Below are positions 8,908 through 17,622 of a DNA stretch of 64,000 bases, piece after piece. A model generated the notes under the pieces. That model was not told the origin of the DNA, searched no databases, and saw nothing but the letters and a program-made list of their open reading frames with translations. How positions within the stretch are numbered: position 1 is the stretch's first letter; every line of letters begins with the position of its first letter. Both the position numbers and the translations under genes were made by a program. Source of the DNA: Crenothrix sp. D3 (GTDB lineage: Bacteria; Pseudomonadota; Gammaproteobacteria; Methylococcales; Methylomonadaceae); NCBI GenBank assembly GCA_002134785.1, contig MBQZ01000010.1, positions 1 to 64,000 of the forward strand. The letters are read 5' to 3'.

Positions 8908-8935
8908 TTTCTAAGCTGCCTGTTCGGCAGTAAAC
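8908..8935 (-). repeat. Solitary type I-F CRISPR-like repeat
   Basis: The 28 bases start TTTCTAAGCTGCC, have a hairpin core CTGCCTGTTCGGCAG and end AGTAAAC. Compared with the well-known type I-F repeat of Yersinia pestis, 26 of 28 positions agree. On the minus strand it would give the usual crRNA handle CTTAGAAA. A 29-base gap (8879-8907) follows on that strand, then only the first eight bases of a second repeat (CAGTAAAC on the plus strand, 8871-8878). There are no further units and no cas genes in the window. Confidence 0.75.
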
Positions 8936-9037
8936 AACGCATGAAAACGACTTCATAAACTCAACAATAGTTTAAACAGTTACCAATGAAAACGATAGTA
9001 CCCAACTGGGCGACTTTAAATCAGTAAGGAACGAGTC

Positions 9038-10252
9038 ATGAGTGACATTTATTTAGACAACAACGCCACCACCAAAGTCGATAGGGCAGTAGTGGATGCC
9101 ATGATTCCATATTTCTTAGAGCAATACGGCAATCCGTCTTCGATACATAAATTTGCCGATGGCGTAGCGCGTGGTCTTAAACAAGCGCGGCAACAAGTAC
9201 AAGCGTTAATCGGTTGTGAACATGATTCTGAAATTATTTTCACTTCCTGCGGCACAGAATCCAATACCACCGCGATTTTATCAGCGATTAAATGCCAACC
9301 CAATCGCAAAGAAATCATCACCACGATGGTTGAGCATCCTGCCATTTTAGGGGTATGCGATCAATTGGAAAAAGACGGCTACACCATCCATCGTTTACCT
9401 GTGGATAAATGTGGTCGGTTGAATCTCGAAAGCTATAAAAGAATGCTCTCAGAAAATGTCGCTTTAGTCACCGTGATGTGGGCGAATAACGAAACAGGCA
9501 CGATTTTTCCTGTGATTGAAATGGCAGAATTAGCCAATGCCGCAGGCGTGATGTTTCACACGGATGCGGTACAGGCAGTCGGTAAAATTCCGATGATGTT
9601 GGCAGATACCAAAATCGATATGTTATCGATTTCAGGGCATAAGCTACACGCCCCGAAAGGCATAGGCGTTTTATATTTACGCCGTGGTACACGTTATCGG
9701 GCGTTATTGCGCGGCGGTCATCAAGAACGCGGCAGACGTGCAGGTACAGAAAACACCGCCTCGATTGTTGGTTTGGGTAAAGCCTGTGAACTCGCGTTAC
9801 AGCATATCGAATACGAAAACACCAAAGTGAAAGCCATGCGTGATCGTTTGGAACGCGGCATCGTTGATGAAATTCCGCACAGTTTTGTTACAGGTGATTT
9901 AAACAATCGGCTACCAAATACCACCGACATTGCGTTTGAATACATTGAAGGTGAATCGATTTTGATGTTGTTGAATAAAGCAGGTATTGCCGCGTCCAGT
10001 GGTTCGGCGTGTACGTCTGGCTCATTAGAACCTTCACACGTTATGCGGGCAATGGATATTCCTTACACAGCGGCACACGGCACTATTCGCTTTTCATTTT
10101 CGCGTTACAACACCATGCACGAAGTCGATGAAGTGTTAAAAGTAATGCCTGATATTGTGGCAACGTTACGGAAATTATCGCCGTATTGGGATGCTCAGAC
10201 TAATACCCCTGTGGCAAATCCTGAACAGGCGTTTGCACCAACTTATTCGTAA
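9038..10252 (+). CDS. nifS: NifS cysteine desulfurase
   Basis: PLP enzyme that converts cysteine to alanine and passes the sulfur to NifU. It shows YLDNNATTKVD at the N-terminus, the PLP lysine in SISGHKLHAPKG, and the catalytic cysteine loop SSGSACTSGSLEPSHV. The 404 residues match the nif-type enzyme. A ribosome site (TAAGGA) precedes ATG 9038. The spacing to nifU is wider than usual because of the inserted nifU scrap and CRISPR-like repeat. A palindromic repeat follows the stop. Confidence 0.97.
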   Translation: MSDIYLDNNATTKVDRAVVDAMIPYFLEQYGNPSSIHKFADGVARGLKQARQQVQALIGCEHDSEIIFTSCGTESNTTAILSAIKCQPNRKEIITTMVEHPAILGVCDQLEKDGYTIHRLPVDKCGRLNLESYKRMLSENVALVTVMWANNETGTIFPVIEMAELANAAGVMFHTDAVQAVGKIPMMLADTKIDMLSISGHKLHAPKGIGVLYLRRGTRYRALLRGGHQERGRRAGTENTASIVGLGKACELALQHIEYENTKVKAMRDRLERGIVDEIPHSFVTGDLNNRLPNTTDIAFEYIEGESILMLLNKAGIAASSGSACTSGSLEPSHVMRAMDIPYTAAHGTIRFSFSRYNTMHEVDEVLKVMPDIVATLRKLSPYWDAQTNTPVANPEQAFAPTYS

Positions 10253-10258
10253 CCCTAA

Positions 10259-10283
10259 ACCTGCGAGGTTTTAAAAATCTCGC
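10259..10283. repeat. Imperfect ACCTGCGAGGT-type palindrome
   Basis: ACCTGCGAGGTTTTAAAAAT continuing into CTCGC lies between nifS and nifV. Related sequences occur at 12885-12918, 16031-16068, 24766-24798 and 43879-43907. All have two inverted arms around a TTTTAAAAA-like centre. Confidence 0.6.
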
Positions 10284-10306
10284 TGATTTGTACCACACGG
10301 TGAATT

Positions 10307-11443
10307 ATGAAAACTCCAGCCCGCCAAATTATCATTGATGACACCACCCTACGAGACGGTGAACAATCGGCGGGCGTGGCGTTTTCTTTGGACGAAAAAC
10401 TAGCCATAGCCACGCAATTAGCCGCCTTAGGTGTGCCTGAGTTAGAAATAGGCATACCCGCAATGGGCGCGGTGGAACGGGAAGAAATTCAAGCAATAGC
10501 CGCCTTAAAACTGCCCAGTCGTTTAGTGGTATGGTCACGAATGCACCGTGATGATTTAGCGGTGTGTGTGGGTTTAAACGTGGATATGATTGATTTATCC
10601 ATTTCTGCCTCAGACCAACACATACAACACAAATTAAAACGCAATCGGCAATGGGTACTGGATTCCATCACCGCCTGTGTGCAAGAAGCTCGCAGTTTAG
10701 GCTTAACCGTATGTGTAGGCATGGAAGATGCCTCACGCGCAGACCTTGATTTTTTACTAAAAATTGCTGAAACCGCCCAAGCCGCAGGCGCGAGTCGCAT
10801 ACGTTACGCCGATACCGTGGGCATTAGTGAACCGTTCGGCGTATTTGCCGCTATTCAAAAACTCCGCGCTGCCACCGATTTAGACATAGAAATGCACGCT
10901 CACGATGATTTAGGGCTAGCAACCGCTAACACCTTAGCCGCCGCTGTTGCAGGTGCAACCCACGTTAATACTACCGTCAATGGTTTAGGTGAACGTGCGG
11001 GCAATGCGGCATTAGAAGAAGTGGTGGTCGGTTTAACCCAGCTTTATCAATTGCAAACAGGCGTTGATTTACACAATTTCCCTGCCTTATCTGAACAAGT
11101 TGCGCGTGCTTCTGGCGATTCGATTGGTAGCCGTAAAAGTTTGATTGGTAAATCGGTATTCAGTCATGAAGCAGGTATTCATGTCGATGGCTTATTGAAA
11201 GACCCGAACAATTACCAAGGCGTAGACCCTGCCATCGTCGGGCGCAGTCATCAACTGATACTCGGTAAACATTCAGGCACACAAGGCGTGATTCATGCTT
11301 ATAAGCAATTAGGCATTCCCGTTAATCGTAACCAAGCACAGGCGTTATTAACGCAAGTTAGGCAGTTTGTCAGCAGTACCAAACGTACCCCCTTAGCCAT
11401 AGACTTAAACCGTTTTCACCAAAATCTTGGAGTATCGCTATGA
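10307..11443 (+). CDS. nifV: NifV homocitrate synthase
   Basis: Condenses acetyl-CoA and 2-oxoglutarate to (R)-homocitrate, the organic ligand of FeMo-cofactor. The 378 residues begin with the metal-binding [16 protein letters not shown] motif of the alpha-isopropylmalate/homocitrate synthase family and hold [14 protein letters not shown], the second family signature (metal-binding His), plus [15 protein letters not shown]. The regulatory LeuA domain is absent, as in other NifV proteins. The stop codon overlaps the ATG of the next small gene (ATGA), so the two are translationally coupled. Confidence 0.96.
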   Translation: MKTPARQIIIDDTTLRDGEQSAGVAFSLDEKLAIATQLAALGVPELEIGIPAMGAVEREEIQAIAALKLPSRLVVWSRMHRDDLAVCVGLNVDMIDLSISASDQHIQHKLKRNRQWVLDSITACVQEARSLGLTVCVGMEDASRADLDFLLKIAETAQAAGASRIRYADTVGISEPFGVFAAIQKLRAATDLDIEMHAHDDLGLATANTLAAAVAGATHVNTTVNGLGERAGNAALEEVVVGLTQLYQLQTGVDLHNFPALSEQVARASGDSIGSRKSLIGKSVFSHEAGIHVDGLLKDPNNYQGVDPAIVGRSHQLILGKHSGTQGVIHAYKQLGIPVNRNQAQALLTQVRQFVSSTKRTPLAIDLNRFHQNLGVSL

Positions 11444-11577
11444 ACGAAGTAATCGATGAACGTAACGAACGCGAAGAAGACAGCGTGGTTATCACAGAAC
11501 CTAATGATGAAAATCCTGCGTTATTTTTTCGCATTCCCTCTCCGCCCAATTTTAATGATGGCTGGAGTTTGAATTAA
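11440..11577 (+). CDS. Very small nif-operon protein (45 residues)
   Basis: ATG 11440 overlaps the nifV stop and the frame runs to TAA 11575-11577. The peptide is strongly acidic in its first half ([15 protein letters not shown]) and ends in a proline- and aromatic-rich tail (FFRIPSPPNFNDGWSLN). A ribosome-like TTGGAG precedes the ATG. The stop-start overlap and the 27-base gap before cysE argue that it is a real gene. I do not recognise the family. It has no membrane segment and no cysteine. Confidence 0.6.
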   Translation: MNEVIDERNEREEDSVVITEPNDENPALFFRIPSPPNFNDGWSLN

Positions 11578-11604
11578 TTACCTAAATTCTTCGGAGTTTT
11601 AACA

Positions 11605-12360
11605 ATGGTTATGGTCATGCCCAACGATGCCTTAAAACAGGTGCATAAGTCGCAATCGCTGTTCGCGCAATGGCATGAAGATGTGCATTGCGTGTTTGCG
11701 CGTGACCCTGCCGCACGAAGTGTCTTAGAAATTTTGCTGACCTATTCAGGGGTTCATGCGGTATTAATTCACCGCATTAGCCACCGTTTATGGAAAGCCC
11801 AGTGGAAACTCACTGCCCGCGTATTGTCCGCATTTAGTAAATGCCTAACCTCAGTCGATATACACCCGAATGCCACCATAGGACGACGCTTATTTATCGA
11901 CCATGCCTTAGGTGTCGTCATCGGTGAAACCGCAGAAATCGGCAACGATGTCACGCTGTATCACGGTGTCACCTTAGGCGGTACGACGTGGCATAAAGTC
12001 AAACGCCATCCAACGCTAGGCGATAACGTGTTAGTCGGTGCGGGCGCGAAAGTTTTAGGGCCAATTACTTTAGGTAATAATGTCCGTGTCGGCGCAAATT
12101 CAGTGGTGGTAAAAGACGTGCCGCCGTGTTGCACCGTGGTCGGTATTCCCGGGCGTATTATTCAAAGCAAAGGCACACAAATTCAACACCCCTCAGGCAT
12201 TAATCTCAATCACCATGAAATTCCTGATCCAGTAGGCAAAGCCATTGCCTGTTTGCTAGAACGCATTGATGAATTAGAAGCCAAGCTTTCATCGGCAAAC
12301 AAAGAAGAAAGTTGCGGCAGTTGTGACGCTGAAACCTTATGCGGTAGTAAATCGATATGA
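11605..12360 (+). CDS. cysE: Nif-linked serine acetyltransferase (CysE-like)
   Basis: Makes O-acetylserine for cysteine synthesis and so feeds cysteine to NifS. In Azotobacter a cysE copy sits at the same place in the nif cluster. The 251 residues hold the N-terminal helical part ([20 protein letters not shown]) and the left-handed beta-helix with hexapeptide repeats ([40 protein letters not shown]). The C-terminal tail carries several cysteines ([12 protein letters not shown]). The ribosome site CGGAG precedes ATG 11605. The end overlaps the next gene by 4 bases. Confidence 0.92.
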   Translation: MVMVMPNDALKQVHKSQSLFAQWHEDVHCVFARDPAARSVLEILLTYSGVHAVLIHRISHRLWKAQWKLTARVLSAFSKCLTSVDIHPNATIGRRLFIDHALGVVIGETAEIGNDVTLYHGVTLGGTTWHKVKRHPTLGDNVLVGAGAKVLGPITLGNNVRVGANSVVVKDVPPCCTVVGIPGRIIQSKGTQIQHPSGINLNHHEIPDPVGKAIACLLERIDELEAKLSSANKEESCGSCDAETLCGSKSI

Positions 12361-12851
12361 GCATGGATTTATTAGATTTTGAAGCCCAAGGATTGTATTT
12401 CGAGCAAGCCGATGTTGCGGGCGTAAAAGAATTACTCACAGAAGCCGCTGAAAATTACAGTGATGGCGAGGCTGAATTTCCGTTATTACGCGCCTATTTT
12501 CTCGCGCCTGAATCGTTGAATGTGTTAGTGGCATTAAACCGTTTTTATTATTACCAGCATCGGCTAGAAGACGCACTATTGGCGACTTCTAAAGCCTTAG
12601 AAGTGATACGAACTAGCATTAATTTTCCTGAACACTGGCAAGACTTACAGCAACAACACCTAGATGACACGCCCAGCGAACAATTAACGCAAGTGCGTTT
12701 GTATTTATTCACACTCAAAGCGGTTGGTTTTCTCAATATGCGTTTACATCGTTTAGCACTCAGCCAACAGATTTTTGAAAAATTAATCAGCGTGGATAGT
12801 AAAAATCGAATTGGGGCGCAGGCGTTGTTGGATTTGTTGAAGAATTTGTAA
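12357..12851 (+). CDS. Unknown nif-operon protein with TPR-like helices
   Basis: A 164-residue protein starting in the cysE stop (ATGA overlap). It looks all-helical, with a TPR-like middle ([20 protein letters not shown] and [20 protein letters not shown]). I do not recognise a named nif gene: nifW follows separately at 13103. The tight coupling to cysE and its place before nifW suggest a role in nitrogenase maturation, perhaps as an adaptor, but that is inference. Confidence 0.7.
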   Translation: MSMDLLDFEAQGLYFEQADVAGVKELLTEAAENYSDGEAEFPLLRAYFLAPESLNVLVALNRFYYYQHRLEDALLATSKALEVIRTSINFPEHWQDLQQQHLDDTPSEQLTQVRLYLFTLKAVGFLNMRLHRLALSQQIFEKLISVDSKNRIGAQALLDLLKNL

Positions 12852-12884
12852 GTTTTTCGTTCCCTCGCTACGCAAGAATGATAA

Positions 12885-12918
12885 GACCTGCGAGGTCTTA
12901 AAAAAGACCTCACAAGTC
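12885..12918. repeat. ACCTGCGAGGT-type palindrome
   Basis: GACCTGCGAGGTCTT at 12885 is followed by AAGACCTCACAAGTC, giving an imperfect hairpin in the gap before the small membrane gene. Same family as 10259-10283. Confidence 0.65.
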
Positions 12919-12978
12919 TAGCAACTTGGGAACTAGATAGTTAGATAAAGAATTTTTAAAAACCCTGAGAATAAAACC

Positions 12979-13089
12979 ATGTTAAAAGAAAAAACCGATT
13001 TCTTCCTACCCATAACCGCCGCTGTGCTGTTTGTTTTTCTAGTCATTTATTTAGCAATGCAGGATTCGGCTGCTATTGGCCCTTTATAA
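12979..13089 (+). CDS. Tiny single-span membrane protein (36 residues)
   Basis: ATG 12979 to TAA 13087-13089 reads as a short charged N-terminus (MLKEKTDFF), one hydrophobic helix (LPITAAVLFVFLVIYLAMQD) and a brief tail ending AAIGPL. It ends 13 bases before the nifW start and appears to be in the operon. No strong ribosome site is visible. I do not know the family. It could be a membrane anchor or a small partner of a respiratory or Rnf complex; this is a guess. Confidence 0.55.
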   Translation: MLKEKTDFFLPITAAVLFVFLVIYLAMQDSAAIGPL

Positions 13090-13102
13090 ACAGGAGAACC
13101 CC

Positions 13103-13423
13103 ATGAACTTTGAAGACGACCTAGAAGACCTAGAATCCGCTGAAGACTTTCTACAATACTTTGGCATTAGCTACGAGCAGAGCATTGTTCACGTTAATCG
13201 ACTGCACATTCTGCAACGCTTTCACGATTATCTACAAAAAGCCGCTGACACCATGCCCGATGACGAAGCCGCAAAACGTGCGGTGTACACCAAACTGCTA
13301 GAACGCGCTTATCAAGACTTTGTCGAGTCTGACGCGCAAACCGAAAAAGTCTTTAAAGTGTTTAACATGGGCATAGGCGAACCTGTCACCGCTTTTGTGC
13401 CGTTGACTGACATCAAGTTATGA
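13103..13423 (+). CDS. nifW: NifW nitrogenase-stabilising protein
   Basis: NifW associates with the MoFe protein and is linked to its stability or oxygen protection. The 106-residue protein has the family core LESAEDFLQYFGISYEQS and VNVNRLH-like NRLHILQRFHDYLQ. The start at 13103 is set by the ribosome site CAGGAG seven bases upstream. The end overlaps nifZ by 4 bases. Confidence 0.92.
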   Translation: MNFEDDLEDLESAEDFLQYFGISYEQSIVHVNRLHILQRFHDYLQKAADTMPDDEAAKRAVYTKLLERAYQDFVESDAQTEKVFKVFNMGIGEPVTAFVPLTDIKL

Positions 13424-13899
13424 AACCCGAACGCTTTGATGAGGGTCGTTTTGAATTTGGCGAAGAAGTGCGTGTTACGCGCAACATTCGCAATGACGGC
13501 ACTTATCCTGGAATGGACGTAGGCACACTCTTAGTCAGACGTGGCAGTATCGGTAACGTGGTCGAAGTAGGCACATTCTTACAAGATCAAACTATCTTCA
13601 CCGTGCATTTTTTACAACAAGGGCGCATGGTGGGCTGTCGATTAGAAGAATTGTTAGGCATTGATGAACCGTGGCAACCCAGTCGTTTTGAATTTCGTGA
13701 CAAAGTGCTGTGCGCGGTTGATCTTGCCGTGCAAGGTGAAATTTTAGTTGCCCGCGAGTCGCAGGGCGAAATTATGAAAGTCATTCGTGACCTAGAACCC
13801 GTGCATTATCACGTTCTGTTTAAAGATCGCGTATTTCAAGTGCCAGAACCTGCATTAAATCCAGCGTATCCTGAAACGTTTATTGAGCCAGAATCATGA
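13420..13899 (+). CDS. nifZ: NifZ, P-cluster assembly protein
   Basis: NifZ helps form the second P-cluster of the MoFe protein. The 159 residues contain two related halves: the first (FEFGEEVRVTRNIRNDGTYP ... GCRLEELLG) and a shorter second (FEFRDKVLCAVDLAVQG ... FQVPEPAL). It is coupled to nifW by an ATGA overlap and to nifM by another. A shorter paralogue lies at 7106-7363. Confidence 0.94.
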   Translation: MKPERFDEGRFEFGEEVRVTRNIRNDGTYPGMDVGTLLVRRGSIGNVVEVGTFLQDQTIFTVHFLQQGRMVGCRLEELLGIDEPWQPSRFEFRDKVLCAVDLAVQGEILVARESQGEIMKVIRDLEPVHYHVLFKDRVFQVPEPALNPAYPETFIEPES

Positions 13900-14723
13900 G
13901 TGAACCGTATATTTTACTCAGAGCCGCCTTAGGCTTATTTAAAAAATCATTAACCGAATTAGGCGACGCTGAATTACAGCAAGTGCAAAAACAAGCGCGT
14001 AATGAATTAGCTATTGAAAACCGCGTGTTAAATGCCCCTGAAGCCACAGGCGTGATTATCAGCGAAGCAGAAATACAACACGCATACCAAGAAATTCGAG
14101 CGCGTTACGATGATGACAGCCATTTTTTAGCTGAGTTGGCGAAAAACTCGCTGAATGAAACCAGCTTACGCAGTGCGTTAGCGCGGCAATGTAAAGTTAA
14201 TGCGGTACTGGATAGGGTTGGTAGTCGTACGCCGAGTATTAACGACGTGGACATCGGACTGTATTATCACCTGCACCCTGAAAAATTCGCCGTTCCCGAA
14301 CGGCGCAGCGTCAGTCATATTTTTATCAGTATTAACGCTGATTATGCGGAAAATACGCGTGAAGCCGCCTTGCAAAGAGCCAATGAGCTACGCGAAAAAC
14401 TGCTCAAAAAACCCTATAAATTTGCCGACTTGGCATTAAGACATTCCGAATGCCCAACTGCTTTACAAGGTGGCGAATTAGGTATTGTGACACGCGGCAC
14501 CTTGTATCCTGAATTGGATGCCATCTTGTTCACTCTAAAAACTGGCGACATCAGCGCGGTCGTTGAGTCAGAAATTGGTTGTCATATTCTACTTTGCAAA
14601 CACATCCAGAAAGCTGAAACCCTGTCACTCGCTAAAGCCACGCCAAAAATTCGGGCGTTAATGGAAGAACGCGCCAGACAAAACTGTATCCGCGAGTGGT
14701 TAGCGGGTTTGCCTAAAGAATAA
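13896..14723 (+). CDS. nifM: NifM, PpiC-type peptidyl-prolyl isomerase for NifH
   Basis: NifM is needed for folding of the Fe protein. The 275 residues have a helical N-terminal part and a C-terminal parvulin domain (RRSVSHIFISINADYAENT, FADLALRHSECPTALQGGEL, IVTRGTLYPELDAILFTLKT, ESEIGCHILLCKH). There is no signal peptide, so it acts in the cytoplasm, as expected. It follows nifZ with a 4-base overlap. Confidence 0.94.
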   Translation: MSEPYILLRAALGLFKKSLTELGDAELQQVQKQARNELAIENRVLNAPEATGVIISEAEIQHAYQEIRARYDDDSHFLAELAKNSLNETSLRSALARQCKVNAVLDRVGSRTPSINDVDIGLYYHLHPEKFAVPERRSVSHIFISINADYAENTREAALQRANELREKLLKKPYKFADLALRHSECPTALQGGELGIVTRGTLYPELDAILFTLKTGDISAVVESEIGCHILLCKHIQKAETLSLAKATPKIRALMEERARQNCIREWLAGLPKE

Positions 14724-14753
14724 GATTTTAATAAACATTAACGGACGGTTCTC

Positions 14754-16025
14754 ATGACGACTAACGACAGCAAACACTGCTCTTTTTGCGGCATCCCACA
14801 ATCGGCAAGCGTACCGTTAATTGCGGGAGCGGAAGGTTATATTTGTGAAGCCTGCGTATTGCTTGCCAGTCAGGTAGTGACCAGTTGGAGCAAGAAAAAA
14901 GAACTGGTCGATATGCAGGGGGAATTACCTAAACCTGCGAAAATTAAAGCTCATTTGGATCAATACATCATCGGACAACATCTGGCTAAAGAGATTCTAT
15001 CTGTTGCCGTTTATAACCATTACAAACGCCTAAAGCATGAAAGTGGCGATGCGGGTTTGGGTGAATTTGATCATGATATTGAAATCGGCAAATCTAATAT
15101 TTTATTAATTGGCCCTTCTGGGACGGGTAAAACTTTGTTAGCCAGTACGCTTGCCAAAGTAGTCGGCGTACCGTTTGTGGTTGCCGATGCCACGACTTTA
15201 ACGCAAGCGGGTTATGTCGGCGATGACGTGGAAAATATTTTAGTGCGTTTGCTGGATGTCGCCGAAGGCAATATGTCCAAAGCAGAATGGGGCATCGTTT
15301 ATTTGGATGAAGTAGATAAAATTGCCCGCAGTCCAGAACAACAAACGGGGACACGCGATGTCTCAGGCGAAGGTGTACAACAAGCCTTATTACGTTTAGT
15401 GGAAGGCTCACAAGTCAAAATATCGACTAAAGGAGCGCGTAATAAAGACGGTGAAACCATCATTGATACCCGCAATATTTTATTTATCGCAGGCGGTTCT
15501 TTTCCTGGTTTAGAAAAATTTGTTGAAAAACGCTTGGTGCCGACGAATACCGCGATTGGTTTTCATGCTGAAAGAAATACGACTGATAAACCCTCTTTAG
15601 AAGCCATGCTCAATGCCACGCAACCCAGCGATTTACGCAAATTCGGTTTAATTCCTGAATTTATCGGACGCTTTCCTATTCTCGCACCCTTAGAACCGTT
15701 GGACATAGAATCGCTGATTCAGATATTAACCGAGCCAAAAAACGCGCTGGTTAAACAATATCAACAACTGTTTGCTTATGACGGTGTGATGTTGAATTTT
15801 GATCACGATGCACTGGTAGAAATCGCCCAAAAAGCCATAGAGCGCGAAACAGGGGCGCGGGGTTTACGCAGCATACTGGAACATTTATTACGCAAAACTA
15901 TGTTTGACATACCATCGCGGACTGACATAGAGCAGTGTATTGTGACTGTAGAAACCGTGCGCGGTGGTGATGTGAATTTGCTTTATAAAGACGCTGACCA
16001 ACACCGACAACAAGCGGGCGAATAA
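14754..16025 (+). CDS. clpX: Nif-linked ClpX-type AAA+ unfoldase
   Basis: A second-copy ClpX is present at the same position in the Azotobacter nif cluster, where it is linked to turnover of nif proteins. The 423 residues have the N-terminal C4 zinc domain ([10 protein letters not shown] ... YICEACV), Walker [11 protein letters not shown], Walker B region [13 protein letters not shown], and [14 protein letters not shown] in the position of the pore-2/sensor region. [16 protein letters not shown] is the usual ClpX signature. It is probably a dedicated paralogue rather than the housekeeping gene, since clpP does not adjoin it. Confidence 0.93.
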   Translation: MTTNDSKHCSFCGIPQSASVPLIAGAEGYICEACVLLASQVVTSWSKKKELVDMQGELPKPAKIKAHLDQYIIGQHLAKEILSVAVYNHYKRLKHESGDAGLGEFDHDIEIGKSNILLIGPSGTGKTLLASTLAKVVGVPFVVADATTLTQAGYVGDDVENILVRLLDVAEGNMSKAEWGIVYLDEVDKIARSPEQQTGTRDVSGEGVQQALLRLVEGSQVKISTKGARNKDGETIIDTRNILFIAGGSFPGLEKFVEKRLVPTNTAIGFHAERNTTDKPSLEAMLNATQPSDLRKFGLIPEFIGRFPILAPLEPLDIESLIQILTEPKNALVKQYQQLFAYDGVMLNFDHDALVEIAQKAIERETGARGLRSILEHLLRKTMFDIPSRTDIEQCIVTVETVRGGDVNLLYKDADQHRQQAGE

Positions 16026-16030
16026 TTGCG

Positions 16031-16068
16031 CGAAACCTGCGAGGCTTTAAAAACATCGCGGTTTTTTG
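16031..16068. repeat. ACCTGCGAGG-type palindrome
   Basis: AACCTGCGAGGCTTTAAAAA followed by CATCGCGG and a T-rich end, between clpX and the Grx-BolA gene. Member of the dispersed family at 10259 and 12885. Confidence 0.55.
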
Positions 16069-16106
16069 TGGTAATGCCAAAAACTTCTAATCCAACGAGG
16101 CACACG

Positions 16107-16718
16107 ATGACAACCGAAGAAAAAATTAAAAAACAACTCGCCGATCACGCCATTATTCTTTACATGAAAGGAATACCAACTAATCCTGAATGTGGCTTCT
16201 CTGCTAAAACCGTGGGCATACTCAACGACACCACGATTCCATTCGCGTTCGTCAACGTATTAGCCGCGCCGTTCATTCGGGAAAAACTGCCGAAAATTTC
16301 CCATTGGCCGACTTTTCCACAATTATTCGTTAACGGCGAATTAGTGGGTGGCTGTGACATTGTTGAAGCCATGTCTAACGATGGCTCATTATTACCCTTG
16401 CTACAATCGGCAAAAAAAGCCGATGCTGCGCCAAAATCAGACACTTTAAGCGATAGCGATATTGAGCTGTTAGTGAAAACAGGCATAGCCGATAGCCAAG
16501 TATTTATTGAAGGCGCGGGCTGTGATTTCACTGTCACTGTTATCAGCACACAATTTGCTGATTTACCCATCGTGAAAAAACAGCAGTTAGTCATGGCAAC
16601 GCTCAATGAAGCCTTAGGCAGTGGCAAACTTCATGCGGTAAGCGTACAAACCTATACGCCTGAAGAATGGCAAGCCAAATCAGCCAATAGTGCGGGTGGT
16701 TTGTTACAAATTAGGTAA
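16107..16718 (+). CDS. Monothiol glutaredoxin fused to a BolA domain
   Basis: Residues 1-110 are a CGFS-type monothiol glutaredoxin (KGIPTNPECGFSAKT, HWPTFPQLFVNGELVGGCDI), which carries [2Fe-2S] clusters. After a linker, residues about 120-195 form a BolA/IbaG domain (FIEGAGCDFTVTVISTQFAD, KKQQLVMATLNEALGSGKLH, AVSVQTYTPEEW). Grx and BolA proteins normally form a cluster-bridged heterodimer; here both are in one chain. Start 16107 is supported by GAGG at 16097-16100. In Azotobacter a plain glutaredoxin is linked to the nif genes, so the fusion is probably the Fe-S trafficking member of this operon. Confidence 0.88.
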   Translation: MTTEEKIKKQLADHAIILYMKGIPTNPECGFSAKTVGILNDTTIPFAFVNVLAAPFIREKLPKISHWPTFPQLFVNGELVGGCDIVEAMSNDGSLLPLLQSAKKADAAPKSDTLSDSDIELLVKTGIADSQVFIEGAGCDFTVTVISTQFADLPIVKKQQLVMATLNEALGSGKLHAVSVQTYTPEEWQAKSANSAGGLLQIR

Positions 16719-16724
16719 CTACTC

Positions 16725-16757
16725 ACGACTGCCAGTCCTTTAAGGACTGGCAGTCGT
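16725..16757. repeat. Perfect palindrome, possible terminator
   Basis: ACGACTGCCAGTCCTT at 16725-16740 pairs with AAGGACTGGCAGTCGT at 16742-16757, a 16-bp perfect stem followed by a short A/T stretch. A near-identical copy is at 40968-41001 behind rnfC, so it is a repeat family as well as a hairpin that could end the operon. Confidence 0.75.
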
Positions 16758-16775
16758 TAAAATCGAGGTGTAACC

Positions 16776-17213
16776 ATGCTAGAAGAATCCGCCATCGTCG
16801 TAAAAATAGACAACGGGCAAGTGTGGGTTGTCGGTACGCAAAACAACGTTTGTGCGGGCTGTGCGCAAAAAGTAGGGTGTAGTACCCATACTTTAGCCAG
16901 TGTATTGAAAAAAAAGTCCATCCCTGTTGATAGTGAACTTGCCTTAATAATAGGCGATACGGTAATAGTCGCCATTGATGAAAGCGTGTTACTACGCGCG
17001 GCATTTCTCATGTATTTGTTACCCGTGTGCGCGTTATTTATCGGTGCGGGTATTACCGATAGTATCGTGAGTGCTGCCACGCCTTATGCGGATTTATGGA
17101 TAGCAGGTGGTGCGCTGACAGGTCTCGCACTGGCTTTTTTAGTGATGCAAAAAATACAAAAATACGCCTTACTCAACTACTATGCCCGCCCTGTCGTTAT
17201 TAAAAAATGCTGA
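16776..17213 (+). CDS. rseC: RseC/MucC-like membrane protein
   Basis: A 145-residue protein with a cysteine-containing N-terminal part (NVCAGCAQKVGCSTHT, a C-x2-C-x4-C motif typical of RseC) and two membrane helices (LLRAAFLMYLLPVCALFIGA and LWIAGGALTGLALAFLVMQK). RseC proteins are often linked to Rnf/Rsx and redox signalling through SoxR, so the neighbouring rnfE-rnfH is meaningful. It is 3 bases from the next gene. Confidence 0.85.
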   Translation: MLEESAIVVKIDNGQVWVVGTQNNVCAGCAQKVGCSTHTLASVLKKKSIPVDSELALIIGDTVIVAIDESVLLRAAFLMYLLPVCALFIGAGITDSIVSAATPYADLWIAGGALTGLALAFLVMQKIQKYALLNYYARPVVIKKC

Positions 17214-17216
17214 GCC

Positions 17217-17519
17217 ATGATGAATGTATGGGCTATCGATAAAGACGCACCACTAAAAGTCTTGCTGATTGAATTAGTACACCGTTATGGCGAAAACGCC
17301 ATTATGCTCAACAGTGCGGAACAGCATAAACAAGCCATTGAAATATTCACCCCAGCTCATTCTAAGCTACGCGCTTACATTTACACTTTCGGGCAACAGA
17401 CGGGACGTTATGGCATTGATCTCAAATACCCCATTGCGGCGCATAACATCGTTGGCGAAAATGAAGAACAAACTTTAGAGCAAATATTGTCTATTTTGGA
17501 ATCACATCTTTTTTCTTAA
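17217..17519 (+). CDS. Unknown 100-residue protein between rseC and rnfE
   Basis: A soluble, mixed alpha/beta protein (VWAIDKDAPLKVLLIELVHR ... YIYTFGQQTGRYGIDLKYPI) with no cysteine. It starts 3 bases after rseC, so it is co-transcribed with it. I do not recognise the family. The Rnf setting suggests a role linked to electron supply, as inference only. Confidence 0.7.
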   Translation: MMNVWAIDKDAPLKVLLIELVHRYGENAIMLNSAEQHKQAIEIFTPAHSKLRAYIYTFGQQTGRYGIDLKYPIAAHNIVGENEEQTLEQILSILESHLFS

Positions 17520-17569
17520 CTCACAACAGTAAATACTTAAACGGGTACTGATTTTTATCGACTATTTTA

Positions 17570-17583
17570 GGAATACATTTTGC
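17570..17583 (+). promoter_or_regulatory. Weak sigma-54-like promoter before rnfE
   Basis: GG-N10-GC spacing is kept (AGGAAT-ACATT-TTGC), but the -24 part lacks the usual TGGCA. I see no TGT-N10-ACA partner, so this is only a candidate. Confidence 0.3.
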
Positions 17584-17622
17584 TTGTTTAGTTGCATGAA
17601 AATTACCGTTTAGGAGTTCTCC

